This document shows, in pieces, positions 12,141-26,744 of a DNA stretch of 64,000 bases. Numbering within the stretch: the first letter of the stretch is position 1; every line of letters begins with the position of its first letter. The stretch comes from Rostratula benghalensis. Its lineage: Eukaryota > Chordata > Aves > Charadriiformes > Rostratulidae. Location of the stretch: the NCBI GenBank assembly GCA_013399305.1, contig VXAI01000046.1, positions 5,087,144-5,151,143 on the forward strand, given 5' to 3'. The notes beneath the pieces were generated by a model that saw only the letters and a list, made by a program, of their open reading frames with translations, had not been told where the DNA came from and searched no databases. A program made the position numbers and the translations under genes.

Positions 12141-15100
12141 TGATTTTGGTTTGGTGGGTTTTTTTTGAGGGCTTGGAGTTGGGCCCCTGGGGAACAGGGC
12201 AGTGTGTGTGAAGGTACAAGAGCTTCCTAGCTGCAGTATGTACATTGTGTTGTTGACCACTGCCATTGAAGTCTCTCTCCTGGTCTCCAAATTGCTTGTT
12301 GCTCCTTAGTACCAAAGTGGAGATGGGGTGGTTGTTTGTGTACCCTCGGTGGTGTTTTGTCACACCCTAGTGGCTAGATGGCACAGTGGCCATGGAAGTG
12401 GTGCTGCTGCAGGCTTTGCTCTTCCTTTGGAAGCTTCTGTCCTGTGACCCAGTGGCCTGGGGTTCAGTTCCCCACCTTGCTCACAACATGCCTGTTTGTC
12501 TCCTTGCAGGCACTGACAGTGTTCAACTCCAGATCTTCTGACTGTAGAGCAGCCCTTGGGGTGCTGACCAGCTGCCCTTGTTTGTGGTGAGCTTGTTTGT
12601 GCTTCTGTTGCGCCAATTCTTTTATTCTGTGTTAAAAATAATTATGATTTCCCCATCCTTTCTCATCAAAGAGGCTTGGCCAGGGAAAGGCAGGATTTCC
12701 CCAGTCCCTCTCCTCTCAGCTCCCATCAAAGATGTGAATCACGTTCTGGCTCTTTTAATGACAACGCCAGCAACAAGGGGCTTGTGAAGCCAGCACCAGT
12801 TCCTGCCCACTTGGAGGAAGGTTTGGCTAAGATAGGTCTTTGACTTACTGTTCTGTGGTGGCTATGGGATCATTAGTGTTCAGCACCTTCACTGATGGGT
12901 CTTGTGGTGAACACCTGGTTAATGGTACAAACACACCCCAAAGCAGGGGCAGAAAGAGCTTGTCACACACCTCCCATGCATGTGCTGTGGGTTTGAGGCC
13001 AGACTGCTTTGTGGCTTGGGCTCATCCCCTCCTGCTTTGGGGGAATGAGTGGAGGGACATTACCACCATCCTGAAGGAGAGACATCATTCTGTGGGTATG
13101 GGCTGAGCTGCTCTGACTCCCTGGTAGACACCAATACTTTGTCATAAGCTCCTTGGTGGCTGTTTCTCTTTTAGAGCTCCCTGAGTGATGGAGGGTGATG
13201 AAAGATTGTTCTTGGCGGGTTTTGGGTTATGAGCACTGAAGGAAGCACTCGGGGCTCTGTTGTGAGACCGTTTTTGCGCTGTCAGTAACCGAGTCTGAAA
13301 TCAAAGGGCTGCTGACATCGAGCTGCCCCTGTGGGAACGCTGCTTGGATAGAAACCCTTGCCCTTCTTGTGAGGCAAAGCAGGGAATTGTAGGGCAAACT
13401 GTGCTCAGGTGTCCTGGCTACTAGTCCAGTTCCCATCCTGCCAGAGGATGTTCTGCCATATGGAGAGTGCGCTGCTGCTCCCTAGGCAGATGTTTGGGTG
13501 CTCGTATGCAGGCCTGCAAGAAGCAGAAGCTATTCTTGGGCCTTTGAAATCCAGAAATAACCGGCACTGTGAAAAGTCTGTTTCAAATTCCCAACAACCA
13601 GAAGAAAACTGCTGAGTTTATGCCCTTTCCCGTGTGGAAGCAGTGAGCATGTTTTCTGCTTACAGATGTTAAGGAAGTCAATGCTGGTGTGATCCCATGT
13701 TGTCTTCCTTCCAGAGCTTTTATCTCACCTTTGTCTTGTGTAAGGGATGTAGCTGAATTCTGATTTCCTACTAATGGGACTCCTGTGCCCTTGCCCTCCT
13801 CCTCCTCTCGCTTTGATCATGGTATCTTTAAATATCCATTTCCAAAGTGTCTGAGTAGCATCTGGAGTGGATGGAGGAGAATATATTTGAAACTGAAAGT
13901 TAAACATAGGTTTTTCTCAGCAATCTCTTTGTTAGTTCACAACATGGGTCTGTCAAAATTGTCACCTGGTTGCTGGGTGAGATTCCCATGGAGGGGATCT
14001 ACTTGAAGGCCTGAGGGTTTGAACCTGGTGGTGGCTTGGGACTACTGTGGGGAGAGGTTGGAGGGGATGGGGACACTTGCAGATGACACTCATGACAGCC
14101 CATCAGCTGGTACCTGGTGGTGGCCATGTCATGCTCCTCATCTGGTTGTGCTTTACCAAGCTGAGAGGCAGTGGGGCCCTTCTTGGAGAGCTGGACATGA
14201 TCCAGGGACATGGGCAGCAGGAGAGAGGAGAAGACCATTCTGTCTGTTATTTAGAACTTCAGAAATGTAGCTGAATCTGGACAAAAAGTCTGGACTGTCC
14301 TTGTTTATGCTCTTTCCTACCCATGTAGCTGGCATGAAGCAAATCATGCTCTTGAGCCAGGTGGAAACTTGAGATACTGGCCTCTCCATGGTCTCCACGT
14401 AGGTAGCACTGGTGGTTCAGATTCCCCCAGAGATGGCTGAGGTGTCCCAGTAGACCTGCTCTGCAATGGTGCTCAAAAGAAATGTCATGGGAGCTTCCTG
14501 CTGTCCACTGTGGGGTAAAACAGGCTGTTGGGGATGCTCGGTTCCCGGGCTTGCTCTGCTGTCGAGCTCTTGGTTTCCCTCTGCTGCTTAGCCACCGGAG
14601 GGCAGGCAGGAATCCCATAATTACCAGCCACCAGGGAAGGAAAGTACTGGAATAATTATAAAGCAATTAATGTTTGCATTGCTAGATCTGTGGTGGCATT
14701 GCTCTTTCCAGTTGCATTCTCTGCCTCTGGCCCCCTCACCACCTGCTTCACTTCGTGGGTTTTCCTTTATCATTTTCACTTGAGCTGGCTGCCAGAGCTG
14801 AAGAAGTTCGGATTAAGTTGCAGCTGAGATCTGCTTTGCTGGGAGGATTATGGAGGTGGCTGTGATGTGTTTGCTGCCAGGCAGGGCAGGAGGAGCAAAG
14901 CCTTTTAGCAGGCTGTGATTAGACAAGAAGCCTTTGCTTTCCAGGGTCGAAAATGCTGCTGTGGTGCCAAATCCTCCTAGGTTCCAGTCTGCACTGGTGT
15001 AATCCATACCACTTCCACTATGGAACCAGTTGATCCAATGTAAACAGGACAGTTGGACTGCGTTGACATCCTTGGTGAACTGGAGCTTCTGGACCAGCCC

Positions 15101-18100
15101 TGTAGAGCTGTCAGTGCTGGTGAAGCTTCAGGCAGCAACTGGAGAAGAGCAAAGTCTGCTCCCACTGATGCATTTTAGTCTGATGCTGGTCCTAGCTGTA
15201 TTAGAGAGAAAAATTGGAGCTTTGAGATATACCTCAGCTTTTTTTAATCGTTTGGGTGAGCTCAATTTCTGTAATTGCTTCCTCCAGGAAGCTCCTGGGC
15301 TGTGCCTGTTGTGCATGTCAAGGAGATGCATCACCTGAGGATGTGAGTTGGGAGGCAGAGCAGCTGCCCTGGCGGGAGGGGTAGAGCAGTAGCTCTGTGG
15401 GACTGGTCTGAACGCACGGACTCTGCACTGAGTTAAAATAACCAACGCTGAGGGGCTGTTTCTTTCCAAATGTTAAAAATATCCCAGTTTCTCTGTGAAT
15501 CCGAGAGATACAACTGCAGTTGCCTAGCGTGAGTGCAGATGACTGTCCTCTCTCAGAGCCCTGGTGGGAGCTGTAATACTCGCAATGAGTTGGTATTTTA
15601 AGGACCCTTACAGAGTAAATTGCCTTATTCTTTAGTTTGGCAGCCAGGCTGACCCAGCTTGGATGCAAACTAGTGGTTCAGGGTGACCTCCTCCTTTCAA
15701 TGACTGCGTCTGCACTGACTTCATTCATGGCTGTCATGTGGGGCAGAAGGTCCAGCTCATGAAGTTGTCTACGTGTGACTAAGACTAAATATTTTGAGCA
15801 GAGTGCTATGTTTTCCCGGAGAGTCCTCCGGAGGTGAGAGCCTCCTACATCCCAGGGTAGAAGGACCCGGTTCTCAGGTTGGGGGGAAAAGCATCCCACT
15901 TCTCCCATCTCTGGAGCTTGTTGTGTTGTGGTATGGCCCTGCCATCATGCCACAGCACTGAGGTTATGCTGCTGCTGCATAACAAAAACACAGCTGCACC
16001 TTCCCTCTGCCCTGCCTGCATATCTTTTCATTGCAGCCTGTTGCCAGGTGCCACTGGCATCCTCTCCCCCTGAGCTCTGTCTGGAGGAAGACTGATTTCC
16101 ATCCTCCAAGCCTTTCTTTCCCCTCTGCTCTCACTTCCCTGAGTTACTCTGGTAGAAATTCAACAAGGAAGGCTGCTGTTGCTGAAAGGGCTGCCCTTTT
16201 CAGAGCTGTAATCTCCCCACTCCACCTGTTCTCAGCTCCTGGTGTCGCAGGCACAGCCTTGCTTGCTGGCCACTTCCACCTCCAGGACATGCACAGCAGA
16301 AGTGCTGCACAGCTTAGCAGGGGCCAAGGTGATCTCTAAAAGCATCTGTGTGTGGTTGAGATAGTGCTTATCTGTTGGGAGGGAGTGAAGGAGTGAGGAG
16401 GCCTGACCTCCAGAGCACAAATGAGACTTAAACCTCATGCCTGAATCTCTCAGTTGATCTATCAGATCTTCCTCTACCTACAAAAACATGAAAATAAAAA
16501 AATCAGTAAATAAGATAGCAAGGTGCTAGAGGGTGATTGTACTAAGGGAGAGAAGAGGATAGTGTGGTACTTGTAGCCGTGAAGCATGCTATAAATTGGG
16601 TCCTGTGTGATGCTGAGCCACTGTCACAACATATGGCAGCCAGTGTGGGTTGTAAAGTCTGAGCCCCTCGGCGGGTGCCTACTGCCACCCAAAATGGCTC
16701 GAGGCATCTGCTGTGACTACCCCTCCTCCCACCTCCTGCTGTAGTCATGGCCAGAGCGTGTATTTCCTGCTCCCAGCCTTCCCAAAGCGGCCGCATCCTT
16801 CTCTTAGAAGAACTTGGAAAAGCTGTAAACCCAAAAGTTTCATGTAAACCTTCATGTCAACAGCATGTTAACGTGTTGGAGATACTACAGATGCTTCCTG
16901 CCCTCCTCAGCTGCTTGTTCCCTACCGAAAAGGGGTCAAGGGTGCTGCAAGAGCAGCAGTCCCAAGAGCTCATGTCCAGACTGCAATTCCCAAAATAAGG
17001 GGCGATGAATGTTTGTTTAAAATTCCCTTCCTTCTAATCTCCACAGATGCTAGTGAGATAACAACATTTTTTTGCAGGGTTACTCAGCAACGAAAAAAAT
17101 ATTTGGGTCAAGTTGAACTGTTTACATTCGTCTTGGTTTATCCATCTTGTAGGGAACGAACCAAGTTTCTTGTTAAGTCCCCCCCCCCTTCATTTTATTT
17201 TTATCTTGGTGCTTTGTATAAAAAGTCTTCCATGTGAATCATGGATATTATGATTCCAGTCATGATGAAGGCCTTGTGACATCTCTTTGCTGTGGTGGTA
17301 CGTGAGGGATGAGTAAGCTGGGTTCGGTACAGTGAGAACCAGCCTGGTGTCTGTCTCCTGCACTTTGTTGGCCTTCTGGTTTTGAATGGAGTGGCCCCAG
17401 CTTGTGAACTGGTGATGATAATAGGTGTAAATTTAAAGTCTGGTCTTCTTAATGAGATGCCCAGTGGCCCAAGGTTTCACACATGATTCTCTAGTCTGTG
17501 TGTGAAAATGTTCTCAAGGGAATGGACCTGTTCTTTACACTCATATTATGTTTTCATGAACTCTTCACTTTCTGATTCTAAGTGAAGGTGCAAATAACAA
17601 AATGTCTTTCAAAACTCAGTTTCTGCTTTTTGTGTGATCACCAAGTCCTGAGGAAGAGACTTACTGAGAGATTAGATGTACTGCTCCTGGTCTTGTGGAA
17701 AGCTTAGTGTTGTCTATGGGAATTCATCCATCCTAAAAAAAAAAAAAAAAGGCAGTAATTGATCAAAGATTGTCCCTTAGCTTTAGAGGAATGCCCCATG
17801 CCTATCCCAGTATATCGGCCTCTCTGATTTGTGGTGTATGTCCCTGGGGCATTGTTGGTCTCACTGACTTCAAATGGTGGAGGCTGGGAAGGTATAGAAA
17901 TGATCAGCCACCTCTGAAGGAGACCTTCTCGTGTGTTAGCCCTCTGTGCTCACCAGCCAGGGGACACTCTCCCTTTGGGGCTCCCTGGAATTGCTCCCAC
18001 TTGAAAAGGATGTAGAAAAAGCTCTGAAGGAATGGACTGGGGACAGATGATGCTGCGCCAGCTCCGAAAAGGTGCTAGACCTGGGTGAGTCATCTGAAAG

Positions 18101-21100
18101 CCTTACCTGTCATTGAAGTCAGGGATTTTATCTTAGTACCCAGAGGCCCAGCCCTGTGCCCAGAGCTCCTGGAGCTGCCTCAGGGCTTTGGGCAAGGTGG
18201 GGATGGTGCCTCCAGGAGTACCTGGGGCTGCCATAGGAGACAAGTGTGTTGCAGGCACATGAATGAGAAGTAGGTCAGCAGTGGGGAGGAGGTCTCCACG
18301 AGCATTAATGTGCTTTCATGTGTCTGGCAAACTCAGCGAATGGAGGGGGGAAAAAAAAAAAGCAGTTTTTTTTTAATCCTCTCCTTCTCTATGTGTGCTG
18401 TGGAGGGAAGAAGGACAGATCCTTCTCCAGAGCAAATCTTTGTAGCTCTATTGATTTAGTTGGCACTTCACTGATTAATACCAGTTGAGAATCCGGGCTG
18501 GAGTGTTTTGTATCCTTGTAAATAATTGAAGAGCATGTGAATACAATGATGTAAGGGGAGGATGGGAATAAAGCAGAGACTCTGAAAAATTTTAGGGTTT
18601 TTGCAATGAGGCTTTTATGTGGAAACACATTGGCATCTTGGCTGTGAGGTGCTATGGTTGAGTGTGAGGTTTTTTCATCGTAATTACAAGGACTAGAGCT
18701 GGAGAGCTGTTGAAACTGCGAAAAATGGCAAGCACATGTCAGATGGGGAGAGGGAGACTGCTGCCAGCTGTTTCCCCCTCCCCGTTGCCTGAGTACCTTT
18801 GATAAATATGCATTATTTTTTAATACTAAAAATGAGTCCTAGTTCTGGCAAGGTGCTAAGTTGAGAAACCTGGAGATTAAAGCCCTCGTTATCCAGGGCA
18901 AAGTGGTGACAGCACAAGCTTCCCCCATGTGCCGAGGGACCCAGTTAATGCTCCATGCTTTGGTGAAGGCCAGGAGATGCCACTGGTGGTAATGGCATTT
19001 CGTGGTGGTGGACTTACAGGCTCCTCTCGCATGCTGGCTGCCAAATCCCTGCCTGTGAAAGATGACTTTTGATGGCAGGTTGGTGGGAGCTGATCTTGAC
19101 CTGTCCCTTCCCCCGCTCCAGGAGCAGATCAAGGGTTCCCAAATTCACACTTCTCCCCTTTGCCTCGGTGTAACACATCTGTGATGGCTCCAGCCCCTGC
19201 TCACAGGAACATGTGAGGTCAGGAAATCATTTGATGTGTTTAAACCCATCTGTATGTGTGATTTGGGGATGAGAAAGGGGCCAAACCAGTGGCCCGTGAG
19301 CTGGTGCCTGCCCTTGGCCACGAGGCAGGCACTCCAGAGAGCCTGGATGGATGGAGGGATGCTGACATGCGGATGTGAGCTTCAAAGCCTGGAGGCTTCC
19401 CAGGAGCTCCTATGGGAGGAGATGAAGCTGGGAGGCCTGGAAATGGGCCTGCAGATCACGTGTGAGATGCTTAGAGCTCTATGACATGCATGAGCTGGTC
19501 GCCCAGTGGAGAAGGGGCTGTGTCTACGTTAGCTCCTCAAAAACTGTGAAGGGTAAAATGAGTATTTAGAGGGAGTTACTATTCTTTTTAAAGATTAATG
19601 CCCAAGTTCCAGAAAGATTCAGGTTTGGTTAGAGCCTGTAGGTTGTTCTCTTCTTGCTCATCACAGAGTAGGAATTAACGTCCCTAATTTCTCGTCCCCC
19701 TCCTGTGATCCCGGGCTGGGGTGGCGGTGGCAGCTGTGTGGCAGCAGGAGCCCTGCTGCTCTTTGTGCTTGCCAAGGCAGGAGCTGGCTTTGCTGCGGGA
19801 GCAGCTGCCGTTTCGTGCCTCAAATTCACATCAGTGAATTGCTGTGCTTTAGCCTCTTGGGGAGGCTTTATATTCTTCTCCTCTTTATTGCTGTCTTTAG
19901 CTTGAATCAAAGTCAGTCGGTAACAAATGACCGTTTTGTGCCGGGTGTGGGGCAATGCAATAGCGGCTGCAGGTGCCCTTCATTTCTTGGACTGTGGGCA
20001 CAGCTTAATGCCATAAGCCATTTTTATCCAGGGCTTGGAGTTTTCTTGCTGTAGTTTTTATCAGTTAGCTATTCACCACATTGCAAATCTCTTTCTGCTG
20101 CTGGATCTCTCTGCTCTGCAGGTCTCCGGGCCGGGGCAGCCTGCACAGAACCCCACGGACTGGGGCTGCCCCTCAGCCCTCGCCCAGGGGATGGAGTAGC
20201 AGGGAGGGTAGAAAGTCAAGATTAAGATGTCTAGAGTGACAGATGCAGCCTGAAATCACACGGATGGGTGCCCTTAGGGCAGTGCTGCAGTGGGAGATGG
20301 CAGGAGCAGGAGGGATAGTGCTCTGGAAGCAGGCTGTGGAGTCCTATGAAGTTCCAGGGGTGGTATGCAGTACTGCTGGGGGTGAGGTGGCTTCACTTTG
20401 CCACTGCTCCCTGTGACAACAGAGAAGATGCAGAGAGTGTTAAGTAAAAGAAACAGTGCTGTCCCACCCAGATAAGCATCAGGAATGTGGGGCCTAGGGG
20501 GCTGCAGTGCCCTCCCAGCTCAGTAGAGGTGGTCTCACCTGGAGCTTGCAGGAAGCAAGCCTGCACACTCACTGCAGGAAGACAGCTAGAACCTGAGAGG
20601 AAATGTCAAACAGCATTCTTGTTGGAGAACATGGTGCTGGAAAATGGAAAATGGACAGGCCCTGTGGGGGTACTCCGGAAAGGACATCCGAAGCAAATGT
20701 TGAGCTCCCTGAAAAGTATATTTATTTTTTCTTCTAGCTGTTGCACTGGGACCTAGGGTGCAAAGGTGCCCATTGCAGGGGTGGTTGCCTTCCTCTGGAA
20801 GGTATCAGCTGGTCCCTGGGCCCGAGGGTTGCAATGTGATTTAAATATATGAAAACGGAATTGGGTAACTAAATTGTGTGAAATAACAGTGGGATTTCTG
20901 GACCTGAAATGTTAGTGTTAGCACATTGCCTTGGCAGGGCGGGAAAGCAGTAGGAAAAAAAAAAAAAGCTAAAATAGCAAGACAATCACTACTTTCAACC
21001 CCTCCTTTGTCACTCAGGTTTCATTTGCCTCAAGCTTCCCAGAGGTCTGCCCTGCTTGCTCCTCGGGGCTCATTAGACTCATCAAGCTGTCCCTGGCCAA

Positions 21101-24100
21101 GGCTGGGAACAGGGAGGTGGAAGCCAAGAGTCTGGTGTGGTGACCCACAACCTGCTGCTTGTGGCCTGTCTCTGTGGCTTTGTTAATAAGAAGCTCTTTA
21201 GAGTCCCTGGGACCAGCCCCAGGTTATGGTCCCCATGGGAGAGGTACAAAGTGGTGCCTCCCCACTCAATTCGGTCTTATATTAAAGCATGGAGTTTAAA
21301 ACAGGAGTCAGACTGGAGGGAGTGCTTAGGGCTGACTGATGGAGGTGCTGCGGATGAACAGGAGGGTCAGAAGTCCATCTCCTTGTGCTCCTGCCCCTTT
21401 CTGAGGCTGCAGCAGCCTGTTAGCCATGGCTTGCTTAATGCTGAGAGGTGGTGAAAAAGGGTTGGGAGCGGCAGCAGGAAAGCAAAGCTTTTACTGAAAT
21501 AGGCCCAAAATGCTCAAGTAGTGACTTTTTTATACCTGCATGTTTCAGGGGCACTTGTAAGAGCACTATTAAAAAAAAAAAAAGGGGGCAAGTTAAATTC
21601 TAATCTATTATTCATTCAGGAAAAATCATTTCAGAGTAAAATAAAATATTTCCTTCTCCACCTCATTCTTAATATACTCTCTTCTCTCTTTCTCTCTCCC
21701 CCGCCTTCCCTCCACCCTGCAGGGCTCCAGGGAATGGTATGTATGAAATTATTTTGTAAAATCCAATAAAAATTTTAATCAGGTCAACATCATTACAGGA
21801 GAGGAAAGTGATGGAGCTTTCCTGATGCATTTAAAAAAATAAAAAAGGTTAAGGGGGAAAAAAAGCGCTGTAAACATGCAGTTGTAGGAAGAGGTATACG
21901 GAGAGCTGCATGCCTGGGCACCGTGCAGTGCTGCCTCCTCCTCCTCATCCCGTCTCCATGGAGCACAGTCTCCCTATCAGCTGTGCCCATGCCAAATCCG
22001 TGGCTGTTCTCTGACACAGCCAGAAGCGTGTGCACGTGCCTCATCCTCTTGCAGAGACACCAAATGTACTCCAGAGCAGGCACAAGTCTTGGGTGCTCAC
22101 CCTATTTAGGAGAACAACCACATCTGCCTGCAGATCTTCACAGAGCCTTAGGGCCCATATGTCCAGCTACTGCCTTTAAAAGATGGTTAGCAAAGCAGAG
22201 GGACCAGCTCGTTAGGTGGCAACTCCCTATTTTAGTCCTTGTCTCTCTGATTACCACGGAGGGGAATAAGAAGCCCTGGCAACACATGGTCATGCTCTGA
22301 GGATTTGCATAGTATATTAAGGCTTGCTAAGATCTCATTCCTATCCTGACATTTACAGAAACTGCAGCTGGTGAGGCTCCTCTCCATCTTCCCTCTTTCA
22401 GATTAAATGTGAACTTCTAAATCTGCCAGGAGGAGCGAAGGGAGGGCTGGGGAATGTAACTGTCTCATGCCGACCTTGGTTCATTACCGCCATCAGAAAC
22501 ATGGAGCTGGGCCAAGTGATAGGAGTGATGGATGTCCACGCAGGTCAAAACCCCTAGGGGAGAGGAGCAGACATACCAAGCCCTAAAAGTAATGTACTGT
22601 TGACTCCAAGGGATTTGCAAAAGCCTCCAGGAGTGAGGCAATCAGTGCTCGGAATAATGTCACCATTGACTGGGTTTGTTGGGAGAGAGCATGAGGGGGC
22701 TGATCACACCCTTCCCCACCAAGATGAAGGTGGTGGTTGTGGCTGACAGTGCCAGTTCTGGAGATGAGCACCATACTTTGAGGAGCCCACCTATGCAATG
22801 GGAAATGTAGGTGCTGAGAGCAACACAGCTACTGGTAGAGATGCCCATCTCTGCACTCTTAAGAATTCTCCTGTGGAGTTTGCTGCTTCCCTTGGGAAAG
22901 AAGGAATCAATGGAGCAACCATGGGTTCTTGTGTTTTTATGACTTTGCTGGGACATAGAATTGTCTTGAAGGACTGAGGCTGTTTTTCTTGAAATTCAGA
23001 GAAACTGGGGTGGAGGGTTCACCTCTTGAGGGTGTGGGTGCCTTGTGTTTTCAAGCTGGAGACAGTGGTGCTTTTGCTTACTGAGAGGGTGGCATTGGCA
23101 GGAGCAAAGCAGTGATTGCCAGGGCCATGAACTGCCCTACAAAAGATGGCTGAATCCTACACAAGGGCAGGAGATGTCTGGGGCGACTGTATCCCCAGCC
23201 CAGTGTCAATCACTGAGGTGTTCCTGGTGAAACCACTGATTTATCTCTGGGCCGGAGTGTGTTGTGATTTATCATCATCTTCATCACTTGTCCCCTCTGT
23301 ATGGTGGTGTCTTGCATGGCTCGTGGGAACGTGTGGCTGGGACCATGAGCTGGAGCCTCTGCTGTTGGCAGATGGGCTAAAATAAGAGTCAAAACACTCA
23401 GTGCTTCTGGAAAGAAAAATAAACTCCCAGGCAAATGCCAATTGCAGCAACCTTTTTGGCAGAGTACTGTCATGCAAGAGGTGGGGGCGACAGCCCCATG
23501 GTCAATGGGAACATCCATAAGTGGAAGCTGCCCCAGCCCGGGGGTATCTGCACTGGCACCCCCTCCCAGCCCACCCAGCAGCGTCCAGGCTCTCGCCTTC
23601 GCCTCCCCTCGGCGTGGGCTGTGCGATGGGAGGCAGGCAGAAGGCACCCTGCCCACGGCACTCGGGCTGGCACCTCCCCTCCTCCCCGTGATATGTCTTT
23701 GCCACCCTCTGAGTACACGCGCACACACATCCTACAGCTCTGACGTTATTTCTCCTTTGGTTGATGTGAAGGACTCAAAAATGTCCATTTTAGGTTTTTT
23801 ATATTTTGGGAGCCAGACTGAAAAATCTTTTCATGGTCAGTGACAAGCGGCTTACGAGAAACAGATGAACAATACTCCCAAGAATTCCTCTTATTGCTGC
23901 CTGTGTTTAAAATCTAAAGTTAGAAAGGGAAGGAGGGGGAAAAAAAATAAAGTTTTGTAGGCTGAATTCCAGTTGAGAGCTATGAGACAGTCTCCACAGC
24001 TCTCCCTGTATGGGTACAGAGCTCAGATGGTAGAAACGGGCATGGAAAGCTTGACCAGGTACAGATCGGCTTTGGAGCAAGGCCGTGCCCTCCTGCCAGG

Positions 24101-24274
24101 AAGTTGCACATCCTCTCAAAGGGTTTGGTCTTTTCTGGAGCCCCCAAAAAAATGTCAAGTGTACCCAGAGGCTGATAGGCCGTGGAATTGTCTGTACAGT
24201 GCACCCTAGCCAGGCCTGGTAGCTCTCTGCAGAGGGGACAGTGTTCCTCTGGTCTTCCCCACCGTGGAGAAGTG
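12141..24274. other. Gene-free flank between two CR1 copies
   Basis: No coding exon, RNA gene or recognisable mobile element is visible. There are A runs near 17737, 18350, 20947 and 21570, and a C/T-rich patch at 21675-21720. The longest frames (23210-23728 minus, 14259-14666 minus) are low in domain content and overlap frames on the other strand. The region may contain repeats too old to see by eye. Confidence 0.7.
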
Positions 24275-24635
24275 TGAGAGACCTTATAATGGCCTTCCAG
24301 TACCTGATGAGGGCTTACAGGAGCGATGAGGAGGGACTCTATGAGTACGTATAGCGATAGGACAGGAGGTAATGGCTTTAAATGGAAAGAGGGGAGATTT
24401 AGATTAAATATTAGGAAGAAATTATTTATGGTCAGGGTGATGAGACACTGGCACAGGTTGCCCGGAGAAAGCTGTGAACACCCCATCCTTGGGGGTGTTC
24501 AAGGCCAGGTTGGACAAGGTTTTTAGCAACCTGGTCTAGTGGAAGGTGTCCCTTGTCAGGGCAGGAGGTTGGACGGTTGGAACTAGATAGTCTTTAAGGT
24601 CCCTTCCAACCCAAACCATTATATGATTTTTATGA
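24275..24635 (+). mobile_element. CR1 LINE, 5'-truncated 3' end
   Basis: Sense-oriented CR1 3' portion. It includes GAGACCTTATAATGGCCTTCC, the TTAGATTAAATATTAGGAAG segment, the CACTGGCACAGGTTGCCC block, the GTTCAAGGCCAGGTTGGAC block, GGTCCCTTCCAACCCAAACC and two decayed copies of the ATTCTATGA tail. CR1 is a non-LTR retrotransposon whose copies are nearly all dead and cut short at the 5' end, as here. No reverse transcriptase frame is retained. It is the best preserved repeat in the window, and it supports an avian or reptilian source. Confidence 0.95.
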
Positions 24636-26564
24636 CTTGCTCCCAGGCAGCTTGATGGTGATGGAGGACTTGAGGACCACCCTCAGCCACCGCTGGTGTC
24701 TGCAGCGGGGTTGGGTCTGCCTGGCTGTCACCTCTCCTAGTGTTGTAGATGTGGGTACGTTGGCCCTACAGGACTGATGCCTGGATGTGCCCCATCCTGG
24801 CTGCTGGATCTTTGCTCAAAGCCTTGTGCTGCTGCTGGCAGGGCTGATCCTGGTTGTGTGTGTAGGCAGAAGCTGTGCCTGAAGCTGGAAGGGAGAGCTG
24901 CAGCTCCTTGTAATAGATGGCTGGAGGGACTGATGGCCCAAGTGGTAAATAAATCTTGTGGGCTGGGTGATATAATAAAGCACTTGACCTTTGCCCTGGT
25001 GGTTTATTTTGTAATCAGTGCCCAGCAATTGATTTATGGGATAATCAATCTCTCCCTCTTTCCCTTCCCCTGGCCTTGGTGTTGCCTGCACCATGGTCAT
25101 TGCTTCTGAGTGATGGCTCCAGGTTACAAACAGCGCCCAGGGATGAGGCTGCTACCCCTGCCCCCTTCTCTCCCCCATGCCCAGCTCGGGAGCAGGCTTG
25201 CTATTTACAGCCCCGTCTACCCAATAAATGTTTATTAGGTAGCCCTCATCCCTCTTGCAGGGGCAGCCCTCTCCACCTTGCCAATCTGCAGTGCTCCTGG
25301 CCTGACAATGGGCTTCCCAGCACCTCAGTTTATAACTCCTGCAACAAATTGTCCTGAATGAAAGGCTTTCATGCCTTGTGATGGATTTCCCTCACATAAA
25401 TTGAGACTGTGAGCATCTGTGCACTTCCTAGGGATGCTCTGCACGGGGAAGCTGCAGTTGGAGCAGCGAAGCTTGTGCTGGGGCAGAATCCATGCCCAGG
25501 AGATGCCCCTCTCTGCTGTGTGCTCATCGCATGGCTGTGAGTCCCCAGGGCTTCAGACAAAGAGTAAAGAGCTGCTCAGTAATGTGCGAGTAACTTCCTC
25601 CCTGGCTATCACACACGGTTTTTCATCTTTGTGGCTGTTATCCTCCCTTCTCCTGCACTGGCTTGTGTCTGCTCTGCTCAGTGCTATGCTGCCTGACAGC
25701 TGGATGGAGCTGTGATGTGGATGGGAAGCAGGTGGAAGGGAAGGACCCTGGTGTGCCTTGGGATGGCACTAGCCAGGATGGGGGCTGTGTCCTCCTCTGC
25801 TGCCCACTAAATCTGTTCTTTCAGGGCCCTGGCTCCCCTTTCTTCCCTGCCCAGGAGGCTAACGGGTTCCTCGCTGCTCTGATGGCTGCTGGGTGGCCAA
25901 GGCTGCCCTAGCAATTGATGGAGACCTTGGAAGGGTATCGTAAATATGGTACCGTAAGGAAAGAAAAGAGAGAGCAAGGGAGGGAGCTCAGCATGCAGCA
26001 AGTCTCTGATGGGGAGCAGGTTAACCCAGACAGAGATAGCTTGAGGCAGGCATATAAGTGCCAACTCGAGCTGGGTGGTGCTTGTGATGGCCCAGTGAGA
26101 TATGAGCAAAGGAGGAAAGGTCTAAATCTCACCAGGATTACTGTGGGGGAAGCAGTAGGGCTGAGAGCATAAGTCCCTGAAAAGCTCTGGAAAACACTTC
26201 CCAGTTTTAATAGCATTAAATTCAGGTGCCAATTTCTACTGGAGGCTCCCCCTATAAATGCAAGCTTTCTAAGACCTGTGTGTCTTCCACACATCCTGAG
26301 GGTATGGTGTCGTGTACCACACTGTGGGTGACCATGGTGAAATGGTGGCACCACAAGAGCTGCCTGCGTTGCTGGAGATCAGTGGGGTGGATTGAGAGGA
26401 GCTATGGTGGATATAAAGTGCTCTGAGCAGGAGGCTGCTGGGGAAACAGAGACCCGGGCCCCTGGCATGTAGGGCAGAGTTCTCTGTAAGGGACATCGTA
26501 ATCCTGAGGTGATACTTTGTGGGATGTGGGGCTGGGCTGGCTGCAATGATTCCTAGTGATGGCA
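24636..26564. other. Gene-free spacer between CR1 copies
   Basis: Unique non-coding sequence. Frames on both strands are short and domain-free. Nothing is recognised. Confidence 0.65.
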
Positions 26565-26700
26565 TCTTTTTTTGGAGCTTCTTTTAAATAGCTCTTTCTT
26601 CCTTATGGGAAGTCTTTCCTTATATCAATTCTAAAATTGCCGTTTTCTTATTTAAGGCCATTCCTTCTTGCAATACATCATCCTTGGTCAGCCTTAAAGG
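26565..26700 (-). mobile_element. Decayed CR1 fragment, antisense
   Basis: The + strand carries GGGAAGTCTTTCCTTATATC followed by TTTAAGGCCATTCCTTCTTG, then a stretch like CR1's 'tcctatcact'. This corresponds to the reverse complement of the CR1 segment containing TAGGAAGAAATT. Only about 135 bases are recognisable, without a tail. The assignment rests on the order of short blocks. Confidence 0.6.
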
Positions 26701-26744
26701 TTGGCAAACCCTGAGGGAAGAAAGGCAAGAGTTATAATGTCTGA